Source: Actinomycetes bacterium (lineage in GTDB: Bacteria > Actinomycetota > Acidimicrobiia > Acidimicrobiales > Bog-793). Taken from it: 16,086 nt of DNA. The stretch lies in contig JAKAOD010000012.1 in assembly GCA_021823365.1 (NCBI GenBank), positions 1 to 16,086 on the forward strand, given 5' to 3'. This document shows, piece after piece, positions 5,671-14,119 of this stretch (the first letter of the stretch is position 1; each line of letters starts with the position of its first letter). Position numbers and translations under genes: made by a program. Below the pieces are notes generated by a model. The model saw only the letters and a list, made by a program, of their open reading frames with translations, was not told where the DNA came from and did not search any database.

Positions 5671-7755
5671 GTGGACGAAGCCGACCTGAGCGCGTACCCG
5701 TTGCTGTCCTGCATCTCGTCGCCCGCCGACGTGAAGTCGCTCTCGCAGGAGCAGTGCGCGGAGCTCGCCGGGGAGATGCGGGCCTTCATCGTCGACGTGG
5801 TGACCAGGACCAGCGGCCATCTCGGCTCCAACCTCGGGTCCGTCGAGGTGACGATCGCGCTCCACCGCGTCTTCGACTCGCCCCGCGACGTGATCCTGTT
5901 CGACACCGGCCACCAGGCCTACGGCCACAAGCTGCTCACCGGCAGGGCCCGGGGCTTCTCGCGGCTCCGCCAGGAAGGGGGGCTCTCCGGCTATCCGAAC
6001 CGTGCCGAGTCGGTGCACGACGTCATCGAGAACAGCCACGCCTCGATGGCGCTCAGCTACGCCCACGGGATCGCCACCGCCTTCCACGCGAGCGGCGAGG
6101 AGGCGACGCGCCGGGTCGTCGCGCTCGTCGGCGACGGCGCCCTGACGGGAGGGCCCGCCTACGAGGCGCTGAACAACCTCGGGAGCTCCGGCAGCAGGGT
6201 CTGCATCGTGCTGAACGACAACGGCCGGAGCTACGCGCCGACGGTCTCGAAGCTCTCGGAGTCGCTGACCCAGCTGCGGCTCTCCCCGAGCTACGGCGCG
6301 CTCAAGTCCCGCGTCGCCAAGGTGCTCGACGAGATCCCCGGCCTCGGCCCGCTCGCCGGCCAGACGCTGCGCTCGCTCACCGCGGCGCTTCGCGAGCTCG
6401 TCGAGCCGCACGTCTTCTTCGAGGCGCTCGGCATCCGCTACCTCGGCCCGATCAACGGCCACGACGTCGCCGGCGTCGAGCAGGGCCTGCTGAGGGCCGC
6501 CGCCTACCCCGGGCCGATCGTCCTCCACGTGCTCACCCGCAAGGGGAAGGGGTACGCGCCGGCCGAGGCGGACGAGGTCCAGTGCCTTCACGACGTGAAG
6601 GGCGCCGATGGCCACGGCCGCGAGGGCCACGGCCGCGAGGGCCGAGGCCACGACGGCTCCGGGCACGAGGGCCGGGGGCACGAGAGCCGCGACTCCGGGG
6701 CGCTCCTCGTCGGTCCGCGCTCGCTCGAGGCGAGCTACACCGAGGCGTTCTCACGCGCCGTCCTCGCCGAGGCAGAGCGTGACGAGCGGCTCGTCGCGAT
6801 CACCGCGGCGATGCCCGGGCCGACCGGGCTCCTGCCCTTCGAGGCCCGCCATCCCGACCGCTTCGTCGACGTCGGGATCGCCGAGGCGCACGCCATGGCG
6901 GCCGCCGCCGGGATGGCCTTCGCCGGGCTGCACCCGGTCGTCGCGATCTACTCGACCTTCCTCTCCCGCTGCTTCGACCAGCAGAACCTCGACGTCGGGC
7001 TCCACTCGGCCCCGGTGGTCATCTGCGCCGACCGGGCCGGCATCACCGGGGACGACGGCCCGAGCCACCACGGCATCCACGACCTCGTCCTCGGGCTGTC
7101 CGTTCCGGACCTCGCCATCTTCGCCCCCTCCGAGCCCGCCGAGATCGCCCCCATGCTCCGGGCCGCCCTCGAGCTGCGCCGGCCCGCGCTCATCCGGTAC
7201 CCGAAGACGCCCTGCGCCGAGCACCTCGGCGTCCCCGGAGCCGGCATGTCGCCGCGCACGCTGCGCTCGGGCGCCGGCGACGTCGTGATCGTCGGCGTCG
7301 GGAAGCTCGCCCACGCCTGCGTCGAGGCGGCAGGCATGCTCGCGCTCGAGGGTGTCGACGCCACCGTCTACGACCAGCGGGTCGTCCGCCCGGTCCCGCC
7401 GGAGCTGATCGAGGCGTGCGTCGGCGCGCGCCTCGTCGTGACCGCCGAGGACGGCATCGTGCTCGGCGGGGCCGGCCAGCATCTCGCCGCGGCGGTCGAC
7501 GCCGAGGCGGAGGAGCGGGGCGTCCCGACGCCGAGCTGCGTCCACCTCGGCGTGCCGGCGACCTACATCGCCCAGGGCAAGCCCGACGCCATCCTCGCGA
7601 GCCTGGGCCTCGACGGCCATGGGGTGGCGGCGGCGACGCTGCGCCGGATCGAGCGCCTCGACCGGATCGACCGGCGGCCCGCCCCCCGAGCCGGGGCGCG
7701 CCCGGCCGGGTCGTCGGCGAGCCTCGGCGGAGGGCGGGGAAGGGTCGCGCGGTGA
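5671..7755 (+). CDS. dxs: 1-deoxy-D-xylulose-5-phosphate synthase
   Basis: A TPP enzyme that condenses pyruvate and glyceraldehyde 3-phosphate, the first step of the MEP isoprenoid pathway; here it presumably feeds hopanoid synthesis. It has 694 residues from GTG 5671, somewhat longer than the usual 620-640. Landmarks in order: SPADVKSLSQEQ; GHLGSNLGSVE (His50, the substrate-binding His region); the TPP site GDGALTGG (Asp155) through VLNDNGRSYAP; INGHD; RKGKGY; then DVGIAEAHA with the catalytic Glu405. The usual EQHA reads EAHA. DRAGITGDDGPSHHG and the C-terminal transketolase domain follow. A five-copy Gly/His pentapeptide repeat sits between the TPP domain and the central domain, and the C-terminus has an Arg/Pro/Gly-rich tail. 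It is the first gene of the hopanoid operon, and its TGA overlaps the hpnC GTG. Confidence 0.95.
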   Translation: MDEADLSAYPLLSCISSPADVKSLSQEQCAELAGEMRAFIVDVVTRTSGHLGSNLGSVEVTIALHRVFDSPRDVILFDTGHQAYGHKLLTGRARGFSRLRQEGGLSGYPNRAESVHDVIENSHASMALSYAHGIATAFHASGEEATRRVVALVGDGALTGGPAYEALNNLGSSGSRVCIVLNDNGRSYAPTVSKLSESLTQLRLSPSYGALKSRVAKVLDEIPGLGPLAGQTLRSLTAALRELVEPHVFFEALGIRYLGPINGHDVAGVEQGLLRAAAYPGPIVLHVLTRKGKGYAPAEADEVQCLHDVKGADGHGREGHGREGRGHDGSGHEGRGHESRDSGALLVGPRSLEASYTEAFSRAVLAEAERDERLVAITAAMPGPTGLLPFEARHPDRFVDVGIAEAHAMAAAAGMAFAGLHPVVAIYSTFLSRCFDQQNLDVGLHSAPVVICADRAGITGDDGPSHHGIHDLVLGLSVPDLAIFAPSEPAEIAPMLRAALELRRPALIRYPKTPCAEHLGVPGAGMSPRTLRSGAGDVVIVGVGKLAHACVEAAGMLALEGVDATVYDQRVVRPVPPELIEACVGARLVVTAEDGIVLGGAGQHLAAAVDAEAEERGVPTPSCVHLGVPATYIAQGKPDAILASLGLDGHGVAAATLRRIERLDRIDRRPAPRAGARPAGSSASLGGGRGRVAR
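6610..6684 (+). repeat. Tandem 15-nt repeat encoding a Gly/His pentapeptide insertion in Dxs
   Basis: Five in-frame 15-nt units encode GHGRE, GHGRE, GRGHD, GSGHE and GRGHE (residues about 314-338). The first two units are identical at the DNA level and the rest have diverged. The segment falls in the linker between the TPP-binding and central domains, which is short in most Dxs proteins. Confidence 0.85.
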
Positions 7756-8615
7756 GCGGAGCGGTCGTCGTCGGCGAGCAGCCGGAGCTCTCGCTCGCCG
7801 GTATCGCAGCCAAGTCCCGCACGGAGAACTTCACCGTCGCGTCACGCCTGCTTCCCCGCAGCTTGCGCGCCCATCTCGGCGCCGTCTACGGCTTCGCCCG
7901 CTTCGTCGACGACGTCGGCGACCTCGCACCAGGCGACCGGGAGCGCCAGCTCGACTGGGTCGAGGCGGAGCTCGCACGGTCCTTCCAGGGTCACGCCACC
8001 CACCCGGTGCTCGTCGCTGTCGAGCGCAGCGCAGCCGAGCTCGGTCTCGACCGCCGCCCCTTCGACGACCTCATCGCCGCCAACCGGCAGGACCAGCGGG
8101 TCAGCCGCTACCCGACCTACGCCGATCTCGAGGCGTACTGCGCGCTCTCGGCGAACCCCGTCGGCCGCCTCGTCCTCGCGATCCTCGGGCGAAGGGACGC
8201 GCTCGCGGTCGCGCTGTCCGACCTCGTGTGCACCGGGCTGCAGCTCGTCGAGCACTGGCAGGACGTCGCCGAGGACCTCCGGGCCGGACGGATCTACCTC
8301 CCGCTCGAGGACCTCGAGCGCTTCGGCGTCGCCGAGGAGGAGCTCGCGGCGCCGGCGGCGACCCCGGCCTTCCGCCGCCTGATGGCCTTCGAGGTCGGTC
8401 GCGCCCGTGACCTGCTCCGTTCCGGTGCGCCGCTCGTCGGCCTGCTCGCCCCGGCCGGCCGCGTCGCCGTCGCCGGGTTCGTCGGCGGAGGGCTGGCGCA
8501 GCTCGACGCCGTCGAACGACACGGCTACGACGTGCTCGCGTACCGGGTCAAGGCGTCGAGATGCGCGGTGGGGGCGCGCGCCGCGGCGCTGCTCGCCGCG
8601 CGCCGGCGGCGATGA
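7752..8615 (+). CDS. hpnC: Hydroxysqualene synthase HpnC (squalene/phytoene synthase family)
   Basis: A 287-residue trans-isoprenyl synthase of the squalene/phytoene synthase family. In the HpnC-D-E route, HpnC converts presqualene diphosphate to hydroxysqualene. The first aspartate motif is FARFVDDVGD (Asp53, Asp54, Asp57). The second is HWQDVAEDL (Asp171, Asp175) followed by GRIYLPLEDLERFGV, the WQD form I associate with HpnC rather than HpnD. The N-terminal SRTENFTVASRLLP matches the family's entry helix. GTG 7752 overlaps the dxs TGA as GTGA, and the stop overlaps the hpnD ATG. It is a tandem paralogue of the next gene; the two assignments rest mainly on the second motif and gene order, so a swap is conceivable but unlikely. 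Confidence 0.9.
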   Translation: MSGAVVVGEQPELSLAGIAAKSRTENFTVASRLLPRSLRAHLGAVYGFARFVDDVGDLAPGDRERQLDWVEAELARSFQGHATHPVLVAVERSAAELGLDRRPFDDLIAANRQDQRVSRYPTYADLEAYCALSANPVGRLVLAILGRRDALAVALSDLVCTGLQLVEHWQDVAEDLRAGRIYLPLEDLERFGVAEEELAAPAATPAFRRLMAFEVGRARDLLRSGAPLVGLLAPAGRVAVAGFVGGGLAQLDAVERHGYDVLAYRVKASRCAVGARAAALLAARRRR

Positions 8616-9502
8616 CCTCGGGCTGGGCCCCGGCGCCGTCGGCCGAGCACGTCCGCGACCTCCCCGCCGCGTACCTGCGCTGCGAGGAGATCACGCGCCT
8701 CGAGGCGAAGAACTTCGCATACGGGATCCGGCTCCTTCCCGGCCCGAAGCGCCAGGCGATGTCGGCCCTGTACGCCTTCGCCCGGCGCGTCGACGACGTC
8801 GGCGACGGCCCGGGCGCGGCAGCCGACAAGCTCGCCGCCCTCACGGGCATCCGCAGTCAAGTGGCACGCCTGGGAAGCGGCGCCGTCGGGGACGACCCGG
8901 TGCTGCTCGCCCTCGAGGACGCCTGCGAGCGCTTCCCGATCCCGCGCTCCGCGCTGCTCGAGCTCGTGACCGGCTGCGAGATGGACTGCCGCCAGCAGCG
9001 ATACGAGACCTTCGACGAGCTCACCGTCTACTGCCGCTGCGTCGCCGGGTCGATCGGCCGGCTCTCTCTCGGCGTCTTCGGGAGCGCCGATCCGGTGCGC
9101 TCGCCGGCGCTCGCCGACGCGCTCGGCATCGCTCTCCAGGTCACGAACATCCTGCGCGACATCGTCGAGGACCGCGACGTGATGGGACGGGTCTACCTGC
9201 CGGCGGAGGACCTCGCCCGCTTCGGCTGCGCCGAGGACGCGAGCGGCCCGCTGCCCGCCCTCTGCGACCTCGTCCGGTACGAGGCGGGCAGGGCGCGCGA
9301 GCGCTACGCCGAGGGGCTGCCGCTGCTCGACCTCCTCGACCACCGCTCCCGTGCGTGCGTCGCTGCGATGGCAGGCATCTACCGTCGGCTCCTCGACCGC
9401 ATCGAGTCGGACCCGCTTGCCGTCCTCGACCATCGTGTCGCGCTCCCGGCGTGGGAGAAGGCGTGGGTCGCGGCGCGCAGCCTCGCGGGGGCGGGCGCGT
9501 GA
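8612..9502 (+). CDS. hpnD: Presqualene diphosphate synthase HpnD
   Basis: A 296-residue squalene/phytoene synthase family enzyme that should join two farnesyl diphosphates head-to-head into presqualene diphosphate, the first committed squalene step. The first motif is FARRVDDVGD (Asp61, Asp62, Asp65). The second is TNILRDIVEDRDVMGRVYLP (Asp183, Asp187), the classical NILRD form shared with phytoene synthases. The N-terminus has KNFAYGIRLLPGPKRQAMSALYAF, as expected, and the GCEMDCRQQRYETFDEL segment is also typical. ATG 8612 overlaps the hpnC TGA (ATGA), and its own stop overlaps the hpnE GTG. It could act as a phytoene synthase on sequence alone; the hpnC, hpnE and shc neighbours argue against that. 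Confidence 0.92.
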   Translation: MTSGWAPAPSAEHVRDLPAAYLRCEEITRLEAKNFAYGIRLLPGPKRQAMSALYAFARRVDDVGDGPGAAADKLAALTGIRSQVARLGSGAVGDDPVLLALEDACERFPIPRSALLELVTGCEMDCRQQRYETFDELTVYCRCVAGSIGRLSLGVFGSADPVRSPALADALGIALQVTNILRDIVEDRDVMGRVYLPAEDLARFGCAEDASGPLPALCDLVRYEAGRARERYAEGLPLLDLLDHRSRACVAAMAGIYRRLLDRIESDPLAVLDHRVALPAWEKAWVAARSLAGAGA

Positions 9503-10923
9503 GCCCGCCGCGCGCCGTGGTCGTCGGGGGCGGGCTCGCAGGGCTCTCCGCCGCGCTCACGCTCGTCGACGGCGGCGCCGACGTGGTCCTCCTCGAGGCA
9601 CGGCCCCGGCTCGGCGGAGCGACGTGGTCGTTCCAGCGCAACGGTCTCAGCTTCGACAACGGCCAGCACGTCTACATGCGCTGCTGCACGGCCTACCGTC
9701 GCTTCCTGCGCCGGATCGGCTCGGAGGAGGACGCCCCCCTGCGAGGGCCGCTGCAGATACCCGTCCTGCGCCCCGTCCCCGGCGCGGAGCCCGCGGTCGC
9801 CTGGCTGCGCAGAGACTCCCTGCCGGCGCCGCTCCAGCTCGGCCGGGCGCTGTCCCGCTACCGGCACCTGCGCCCGGCCGACCGCGCGCGGCTTGGCGCC
9901 GCGGTCCTCGCCCTTCGGAGGCTGCGCATCACCGACCCGTCGCTCGACGCCGAGACCTTCGGGTCCTTCCTCGCCCGCCATGGCCAGAGCGAGGCGTCCG
10001 TCGAAGCGCTCTGGGACCTGATCACCCTGCCGACGCTCAACGTGCGTGCGCGCGAGGCGTCGCTCGCCCCCGCCGCCAAGGTCTTCAGGACGGGGTTCCT
10101 CGCCGAGCCGGACGCAGCGGACCTCGGTTGGGCGCGCGTCCCGCTCGGCCGGTTGCACGGCGACGCCGCCGCCACGGCGTTGCGGCGCGCCGGCGCCGCC
10201 GTGCGGCGGCGCGAAAAGGTCGAGGCGCTGTCGTTCTCGCCCGTCGCCGGCTCGGAGCGTGCCGTCGTCGGCGTCGTCGTCGGCGGGGAGTCGCTCGCCG
10301 CCGACGCCGTCGTGCTCGCCGTGCCGCACGAGGCGGCGGCCGACCTCCTGCCGCCGGGCGGCGCCGTCGAGCCCCGGGCCCTCGCGGGGCTCGGCCGCTC
10401 TCCGATCGTCGACGTCCACCTCGTCTACGACCGCAAGATCCTCGACCATCCCATGGCCGCCGCCATCGGCTCCCCGGCGCAGTACGTCTTCGACACGACG
10501 GCGTCCTCCGGCCTGCCTCCCGAAGAGGGCCAGTGCGTCGCCGTCTCGGTCTCGGGCGCAGACGCCGAGCACGGCGAGCCGCCCGCACGGCTCGTCGAGC
10601 GCTACCGCGCCGCGCTCGTCGAGCTGTTCCCTCGTGCCCGCACGGCGAGGGTGATCGACGCGGTCGTGACGCGCGAGCACAGCGCGACGTTCCGGGCGAC
10701 GCCGGGGACGGCGCGCCTCAGGCCACGCCCGGACAGCGGCATTCCCGGCCTCTACCTGGCCGGGGCGTGGACCGACACGGGCTGGCCGGCGACGATGGAG
10801 GGAGCGGTGCGCAGCGGCGTCGCCGCCGGCGCGATGGCGCTCCGGCGCCTCGGACGGGCGCGGGCGCTCGCCGGCGGCCGCGCGGGGTCGGAAGCAGATC
10901 TCTCGGAGGAGGGAGTGGCTTGA
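9499..10923 (+). CDS. hpnE: Hydroxysqualene dehydroxylase HpnE (FAD amine-oxidase fold)
   Basis: A 474-residue FAD-dependent oxidoreductase that reduces hydroxysqualene to squalene as the last step of the HpnCDE route. The N-terminal Rossmann motif is AVVVGGGLAGLSAAL (Gly10, Gly12, Gly15) with the ribose-binding Glu33 in LLEARPRLGGATWSF. The C-terminal FAD block GLYLAGAWTDTGWPATMEGA lies at about residues 417-436. FDNGQHVYMRCC near residues 52-63 resembles the phytoene-desaturase-like substrate region of HpnE. The length is close to the family norm. GTG 9499 overlaps the hpnD stop (GTGA). The last 25 residues are poorly conserved in type, and their DNA contains the strong ribosome binding site of the next gene. 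Confidence 0.92.
   Translation: MSPPRAVVVGGGLAGLSAALTLVDGGADVVLLEARPRLGGATWSFQRNGLSFDNGQHVYMRCCTAYRRFLRRIGSEEDAPLRGPLQIPVLRPVPGAEPAVAWLRRDSLPAPLQLGRALSRYRHLRPADRARLGAAVLALRRLRITDPSLDAETFGSFLARHGQSEASVEALWDLITLPTLNVRAREASLAPAAKVFRTGFLAEPDAADLGWARVPLGRLHGDAAATALRRAGAAVRRREKVEALSFSPVAGSERAVVGVVVGGESLAADAVVLAVPHEAAADLLPPGGAVEPRALAGLGRSPIVDVHLVYDRKILDHPMAAAIGSPAQYVFDTTASSGLPPEEGQCVAVSVSGADAEHGEPPARLVERYRAALVELFPRARTARVIDAVVTREHSATFRATPGTARLRPRPDSGIPGLYLAGAWTDTGWPATMEGAVRSGVAAGAMALRRLGRARALAGGRAGSEADLSEEGVA
10905..10915 (+). promoter_or_regulatory. Strong ribosome binding site for a TTG start, inside hpnE
   Basis: GGAGGAGGGAG includes AGGAGG at 10907-10912, 7 nt before TTG 10920. It is the strongest Shine-Dalgarno sequence inside the operon, it serves a weak start codon, and it supports TTG as the true start. 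No GTG or ATG is available nearby in that frame. Confidence 0.65.
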
Positions 10924-12023
10924 GCTCGTCACGCAGCCTCGCCGCAGACGGCGGAGCGGTCGCCGGTGGTTGGACGCGAAGGCAGGGGGCGCCCGAGGTG
11001 CTCGGCCGGGCGCGGGCCCTCGTCGGGCCGGCCCTCCGCCGCGCCGTCGGCGCCCTCTCGCCTGAGCTCCGACCGCTGGCCGAGTACCACCTCGGCTGGC
11101 GGGACGCCGGCGGCCTGCCCGCCGGCGGCGACGGTGGCAAGGGGATCCGTCCCGCGCTGGCGCTGCTGTCGGGCGAGGCGGCGGGGGCCGCCTCCCATGT
11201 CGCCGTGCCCGGCGCCGTCGCCGTCGAGCTCGTCCACAACTACTCGCTCATCCACGACGACGTCATCGACGAGGACGCGGAGCGGCGGCACCGGCCGACG
11301 CTCTGGGTGCTCTACGGCGTTGGGCGGGCGATCATCGTCGGCGACGCGATGGTCGCGCTCGCCCAGCGCGTCGTCCTCTCGCCCGTCGAGACCGGGGTCT
11401 GCGACGAGGCGCCCTTCGGACCGGAGCACGCGGCGCGCGGCGCCCGCTGCATCGCCGACGCGACGGCGGCGATGATCGCCGGCCAGGCGCTCGACATGGC
11501 CTACGAGTCGATCCCCGCGGTCGACGTCATCGACTGCATGCAGATGGAGGCCGGCAAGACCGGGGCGCTCCTCGGCTGCGCCGCCGCCATCGGGGCCATC
11601 CTCGCCGGCGCGCCCGACAAGACCGCTGCGGCGCTGTCGAGCTACGGGCTCGAGCTCGGGCTCGCGTTCCAGGCGGTGGACGATCTCCTCGGGATCTGGG
11701 GCGACCCGGTCACGACCGGCAAGCCGGCGTGGAGCGACCTGCGCCAGCACAAGAAGACGCTCCCGGTCGTCGCCGCCCTCTCCTCGGGAACGGCCCGGGC
11801 CGAGGAGCTCGCCGCGCTGCTCGGCCGCGAGCACCTCTCGGAGGACGAGACCGGTCGCGCAGCGGCGCTGGTCGAGCAGTGCGGTGGCCGGGCCATGGCG
11901 GTCGAGGAGGCAGGCCGGCGCCTCGACTCGGCGCTCGCCGCCCTCGCCGGCGCCGACCTCGCGCCGAGGGCCGCCGAGGAGCTCGCCGACATCGCCCGCT
12001 TCGTCGTGGAGCGAGAGTATTGA
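10920..12023 (+). CDS. Polyprenyl diphosphate synthase (FPP/GGPP synthase type)
   Basis: A 367-residue E-type prenyltransferase that extends IPP onto allylic diphosphates; in this operon it most likely supplies farnesyl diphosphate for HpnD. The first aspartate motif is HNYSLIHDDVIDED (Asp113, Asp114, Asp117) and the second is FQAVDDLLGIWGD (Asp254, Asp255). GGKGIRPALALLSGEA carries the IPP-binding lysine/arginine region. A tyrosine sits five residues before the first DDxxD, a position where aromatic residues tend to limit chain length to C15-C20. Product length cannot be settled by eye. The start is TTG 10920, overlapping the hpnE TGA as TTGA and backed by a strong ribosome binding site. The first 40 residues are variable. 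A polyprenyl synthetase in this position is also known from the Streptomyces hopanoid cluster. Confidence 0.9.
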   Translation: MSSSRSLAADGGAVAGGWTRRQGAPEVLGRARALVGPALRRAVGALSPELRPLAEYHLGWRDAGGLPAGGDGGKGIRPALALLSGEAAGAASHVAVPGAVAVELVHNYSLIHDDVIDEDAERRHRPTLWVLYGVGRAIIVGDAMVALAQRVVLSPVETGVCDEAPFGPEHAARGARCIADATAAMIAGQALDMAYESIPAVDVIDCMQMEAGKTGALLGCAAAIGAILAGAPDKTAAALSSYGLELGLAFQAVDDLLGIWGDPVTTGKPAWSDLRQHKKTLPVVAALSSGTARAEELAALLGREHLSEDETGRAAALVEQCGGRAMAVEEAGRRLDSALAALAGADLAPRAAEELADIARFVVEREY

Positions 12024-14119
12024 ACGTGGACCGCCCCGACCTCGTCCCCCCCGAGGAGCACGCCCGCGCGGGCGAGACCCTTGCGCGGGCCCGCAGCCAC
12101 CTGCTCTCCCTCCAGTCGCCGCAGGGGTGGTGGCGCGGCCTGCTCGAGACAAACGTGACGATGGACGCCGAGGACCTCCTCATGAGGGAGTTCCTCGGGA
12201 CCCGGCAGGTCGAGGACACGATCGCCGCCGCCCGCTGGATCCGCTCCCAGCAGCGCGAGGACGGCACGTGGGCGAACTTCTTCGGCGGCCCGGGCGACCT
12301 CTCGACGACCGTCGAGGCCTACGTCGCCCTGCGCCTCGCCGGCGACGCCCCGGACGAGCCGCACATGCAGCTCGCCGCGAGCTTCGTGCGCGAGCGTGGC
12401 GGCGTCGAGTCGTCGCGGGTGTTCACCCGGGTCTGGCTCGCGCTGTTCGGCCTGTGGCCGTGGCAGGAGCTTCCGGCGCTCCCGCCCGAGCTCGTCTTCC
12501 TTCCGTCCTGGATCCCGCTCAACATCTACGACTTCGGCTGCTGGGCCCGCCAGACCGTCGTCGCCCTGACGATCGTCGCCGCCTACCGGCCCGTACGCCC
12601 GATCGACTTCGGCGTCGAGGAGCTGCGCTCCGGTCGTCCGTCGAGGCGGAGGCGGGCATCGCTCGTCGACTGGAAGGGCCGGTTTGTCCTGCTCGACCGG
12701 ATGCTGCACGGATACGAGCGGCTCGCGCGGCGGCGAGTCGTGCGCTCGACGATCCGGGAGTCCGCCCTGTCCGTCGCCGAGCGCTGGGTCGTGCGGCGCC
12801 AGGAGGCCGACGGCAGCTGGGGCGGCATCCAGCCGCCGTGGGTCTACTCGATCATCGCCCTGCACCTGCGTGGCTACGCGCTCGACCACCCCGTCGTGGC
12901 GCGCGCCATCGCCGGCTGGGAGGGCTTCACGGTCCGGCGCGACGGCATGCGGATGATCGAGGCCTGCCAGTCACCGGTGTGGGACACCGCGCTCGCGGCG
13001 ATTGCGCTGAGCGACGCCGGTGTGCCCGCCGACGACGAGCGGCTGGTACGCGCCGCGAGCTGGCTGCTCGGCGAGGAGGTCCGCGTCCGGGGGGACTGGG
13101 CGGTGCGCCGGCGCGGCGTGCCGACGGGTGGCTGGGCGTTCGAGTTCGACAACGACAACTACCCCGACGTCGACGACACCGCCGAGGTGGTGATGGCGTT
13201 GCGCCGCGTCGCCCACCCTGACCAGCTCGCGGTGGACGCGGCCGCCCGTCGGGGTGTCGCCTGGGTGCAGGGGATGGCGTCGGAGAGCGGCGGCTGGGGG
13301 GCCTTCGACGCCGACAACCTGCGGGAGATCCTGTACGAGCTTCCCTTCTCGGACTTCGGCGCCGTGATCGACCCGCCGAGCGCCGACGTCACGGCGCACG
13401 CGATAGAGATGCTCGCCGACGAGCGCGCGGCCGACCCCGCGGTGCTCCGCCGCGGCGTCGAGTGGTTGCGTGCGCAGCAGGAGGACGACGGCGCCTGGTA
13501 CGGCAGGTGGGGAGTGAACTACGTCTACGGGACCGGGGCGGCGGTCCCGGCGCTCGTCGCCGCCGGGGTGACCCCCGGCGACCCGGCGATCCGCCGCGCC
13601 GTCGAGTTCCTCCGGTTCCACCAGAACGACGACGGCGGCTGGGGCGAGGACATCCGCTCCTACGACGACGCGACCCTGCGCGGCGAGGGCGTCTCGACGG
13701 CCTCGCAGACGGCGTGGGCCCTGCTCGCCCTCGTCTCGGCCGGCGAGGCGGCGGGCGAGGAAGCCCGGCGGGGGGTCGCCTTCCTCGCCGGCTCCCAGCG
13801 CCCGGACGGCAGCTGGGACGAGCCGTTCTTCACCGGCACCGGCTTCCCCGGCGACTTCTACATCAACTACCACCTCTACCGGCTCTGCTTCCCCGTGACC
13901 GCCCTCGGCCGCTGGCTCCGCGCGGTGCGCCCCGGCGGAGAGGCGCCCGAGCCATCCTCGGCCTTCGAGAGCGCAGCCGGCCCCGGTGCTGCGGTCGAGC
14001 CGGAGGAGGTCGGCCGCACGCATGCCGGCGGGCGCCACGGGACGGCTGACGGGGAGCCTGGCGCCAAGACCAGGTCGCGCCGCCGGCGCGCCCCGCGGGA
14101 TCATGAGCCGGGCTCGTGA
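12020..14119 (+). CDS. shc: Squalene-hopene cyclase
   Basis: Cyclises squalene to hopene and hopanol at the membrane. It has 699 residues from TTG 12020, which continues the operon's four-base overlap pattern (TTGA) and has GGAG 8 nt upstream; GTG 12026 is an equally possible start, two codons shorter. The catalytic acid motif DVDD is at residues 383-386 (FDNDNYPDVDDTAEV), close to its position in the Alicyclobacillus enzyme. Multiple QW motifs are visible: QREDGTWANFFGG, QEADGSWGG, ESGGWGAFD, QEDDGAWYGRWGVNYVYG, QNDDGGWGED and QRPDGSWDE. The core ends at FYINYHLYRLCFPVTALGRW. A disordered-looking tail of about 65 residues (acidic/Gly/Pro, then RSRRRRAPRD) follows, longer than usual. The stop overlaps the hpnG GTG. 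Confidence 0.96.
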   Translation: MNVDRPDLVPPEEHARAGETLARARSHLLSLQSPQGWWRGLLETNVTMDAEDLLMREFLGTRQVEDTIAAARWIRSQQREDGTWANFFGGPGDLSTTVEAYVALRLAGDAPDEPHMQLAASFVRERGGVESSRVFTRVWLALFGLWPWQELPALPPELVFLPSWIPLNIYDFGCWARQTVVALTIVAAYRPVRPIDFGVEELRSGRPSRRRRASLVDWKGRFVLLDRMLHGYERLARRRVVRSTIRESALSVAERWVVRRQEADGSWGGIQPPWVYSIIALHLRGYALDHPVVARAIAGWEGFTVRRDGMRMIEACQSPVWDTALAAIALSDAGVPADDERLVRAASWLLGEEVRVRGDWAVRRRGVPTGGWAFEFDNDNYPDVDDTAEVVMALRRVAHPDQLAVDAAARRGVAWVQGMASESGGWGAFDADNLREILYELPFSDFGAVIDPPSADVTAHAIEMLADERAADPAVLRRGVEWLRAQQEDDGAWYGRWGVNYVYGTGAAVPALVAAGVTPGDPAIRRAVEFLRFHQNDDGGWGEDIRSYDDATLRGEGVSTASQTAWALLALVSAGEAAGEEARRGVAFLAGSQRPDGSWDEPFFTGTGFPGDFYINYHLYRLCFPVTALGRWLRAVRPGGEAPEPSSAFESAAGPGAAVEPEEVGRTHAGGRHGTADGEPGAKTRSRRRRAPRDHEPGS

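Noticed and set aside
5335..6681. Long minus-strand frame opposite dxs
   Set aside because: Shadow of the Dxs frame; the plus strand encodes clear Dxs motifs throughout.
9379..10932. 517-codon minus-strand frame opposite hpnE
   Set aside because: Antisense shadow; HpnE has its full set of FAD motifs on the plus strand.
10929..12152. 407-codon minus-strand frame opposite the prenyl synthetase
   Set aside because: Antisense shadow without domains; both aspartate motifs are on the plus strand.
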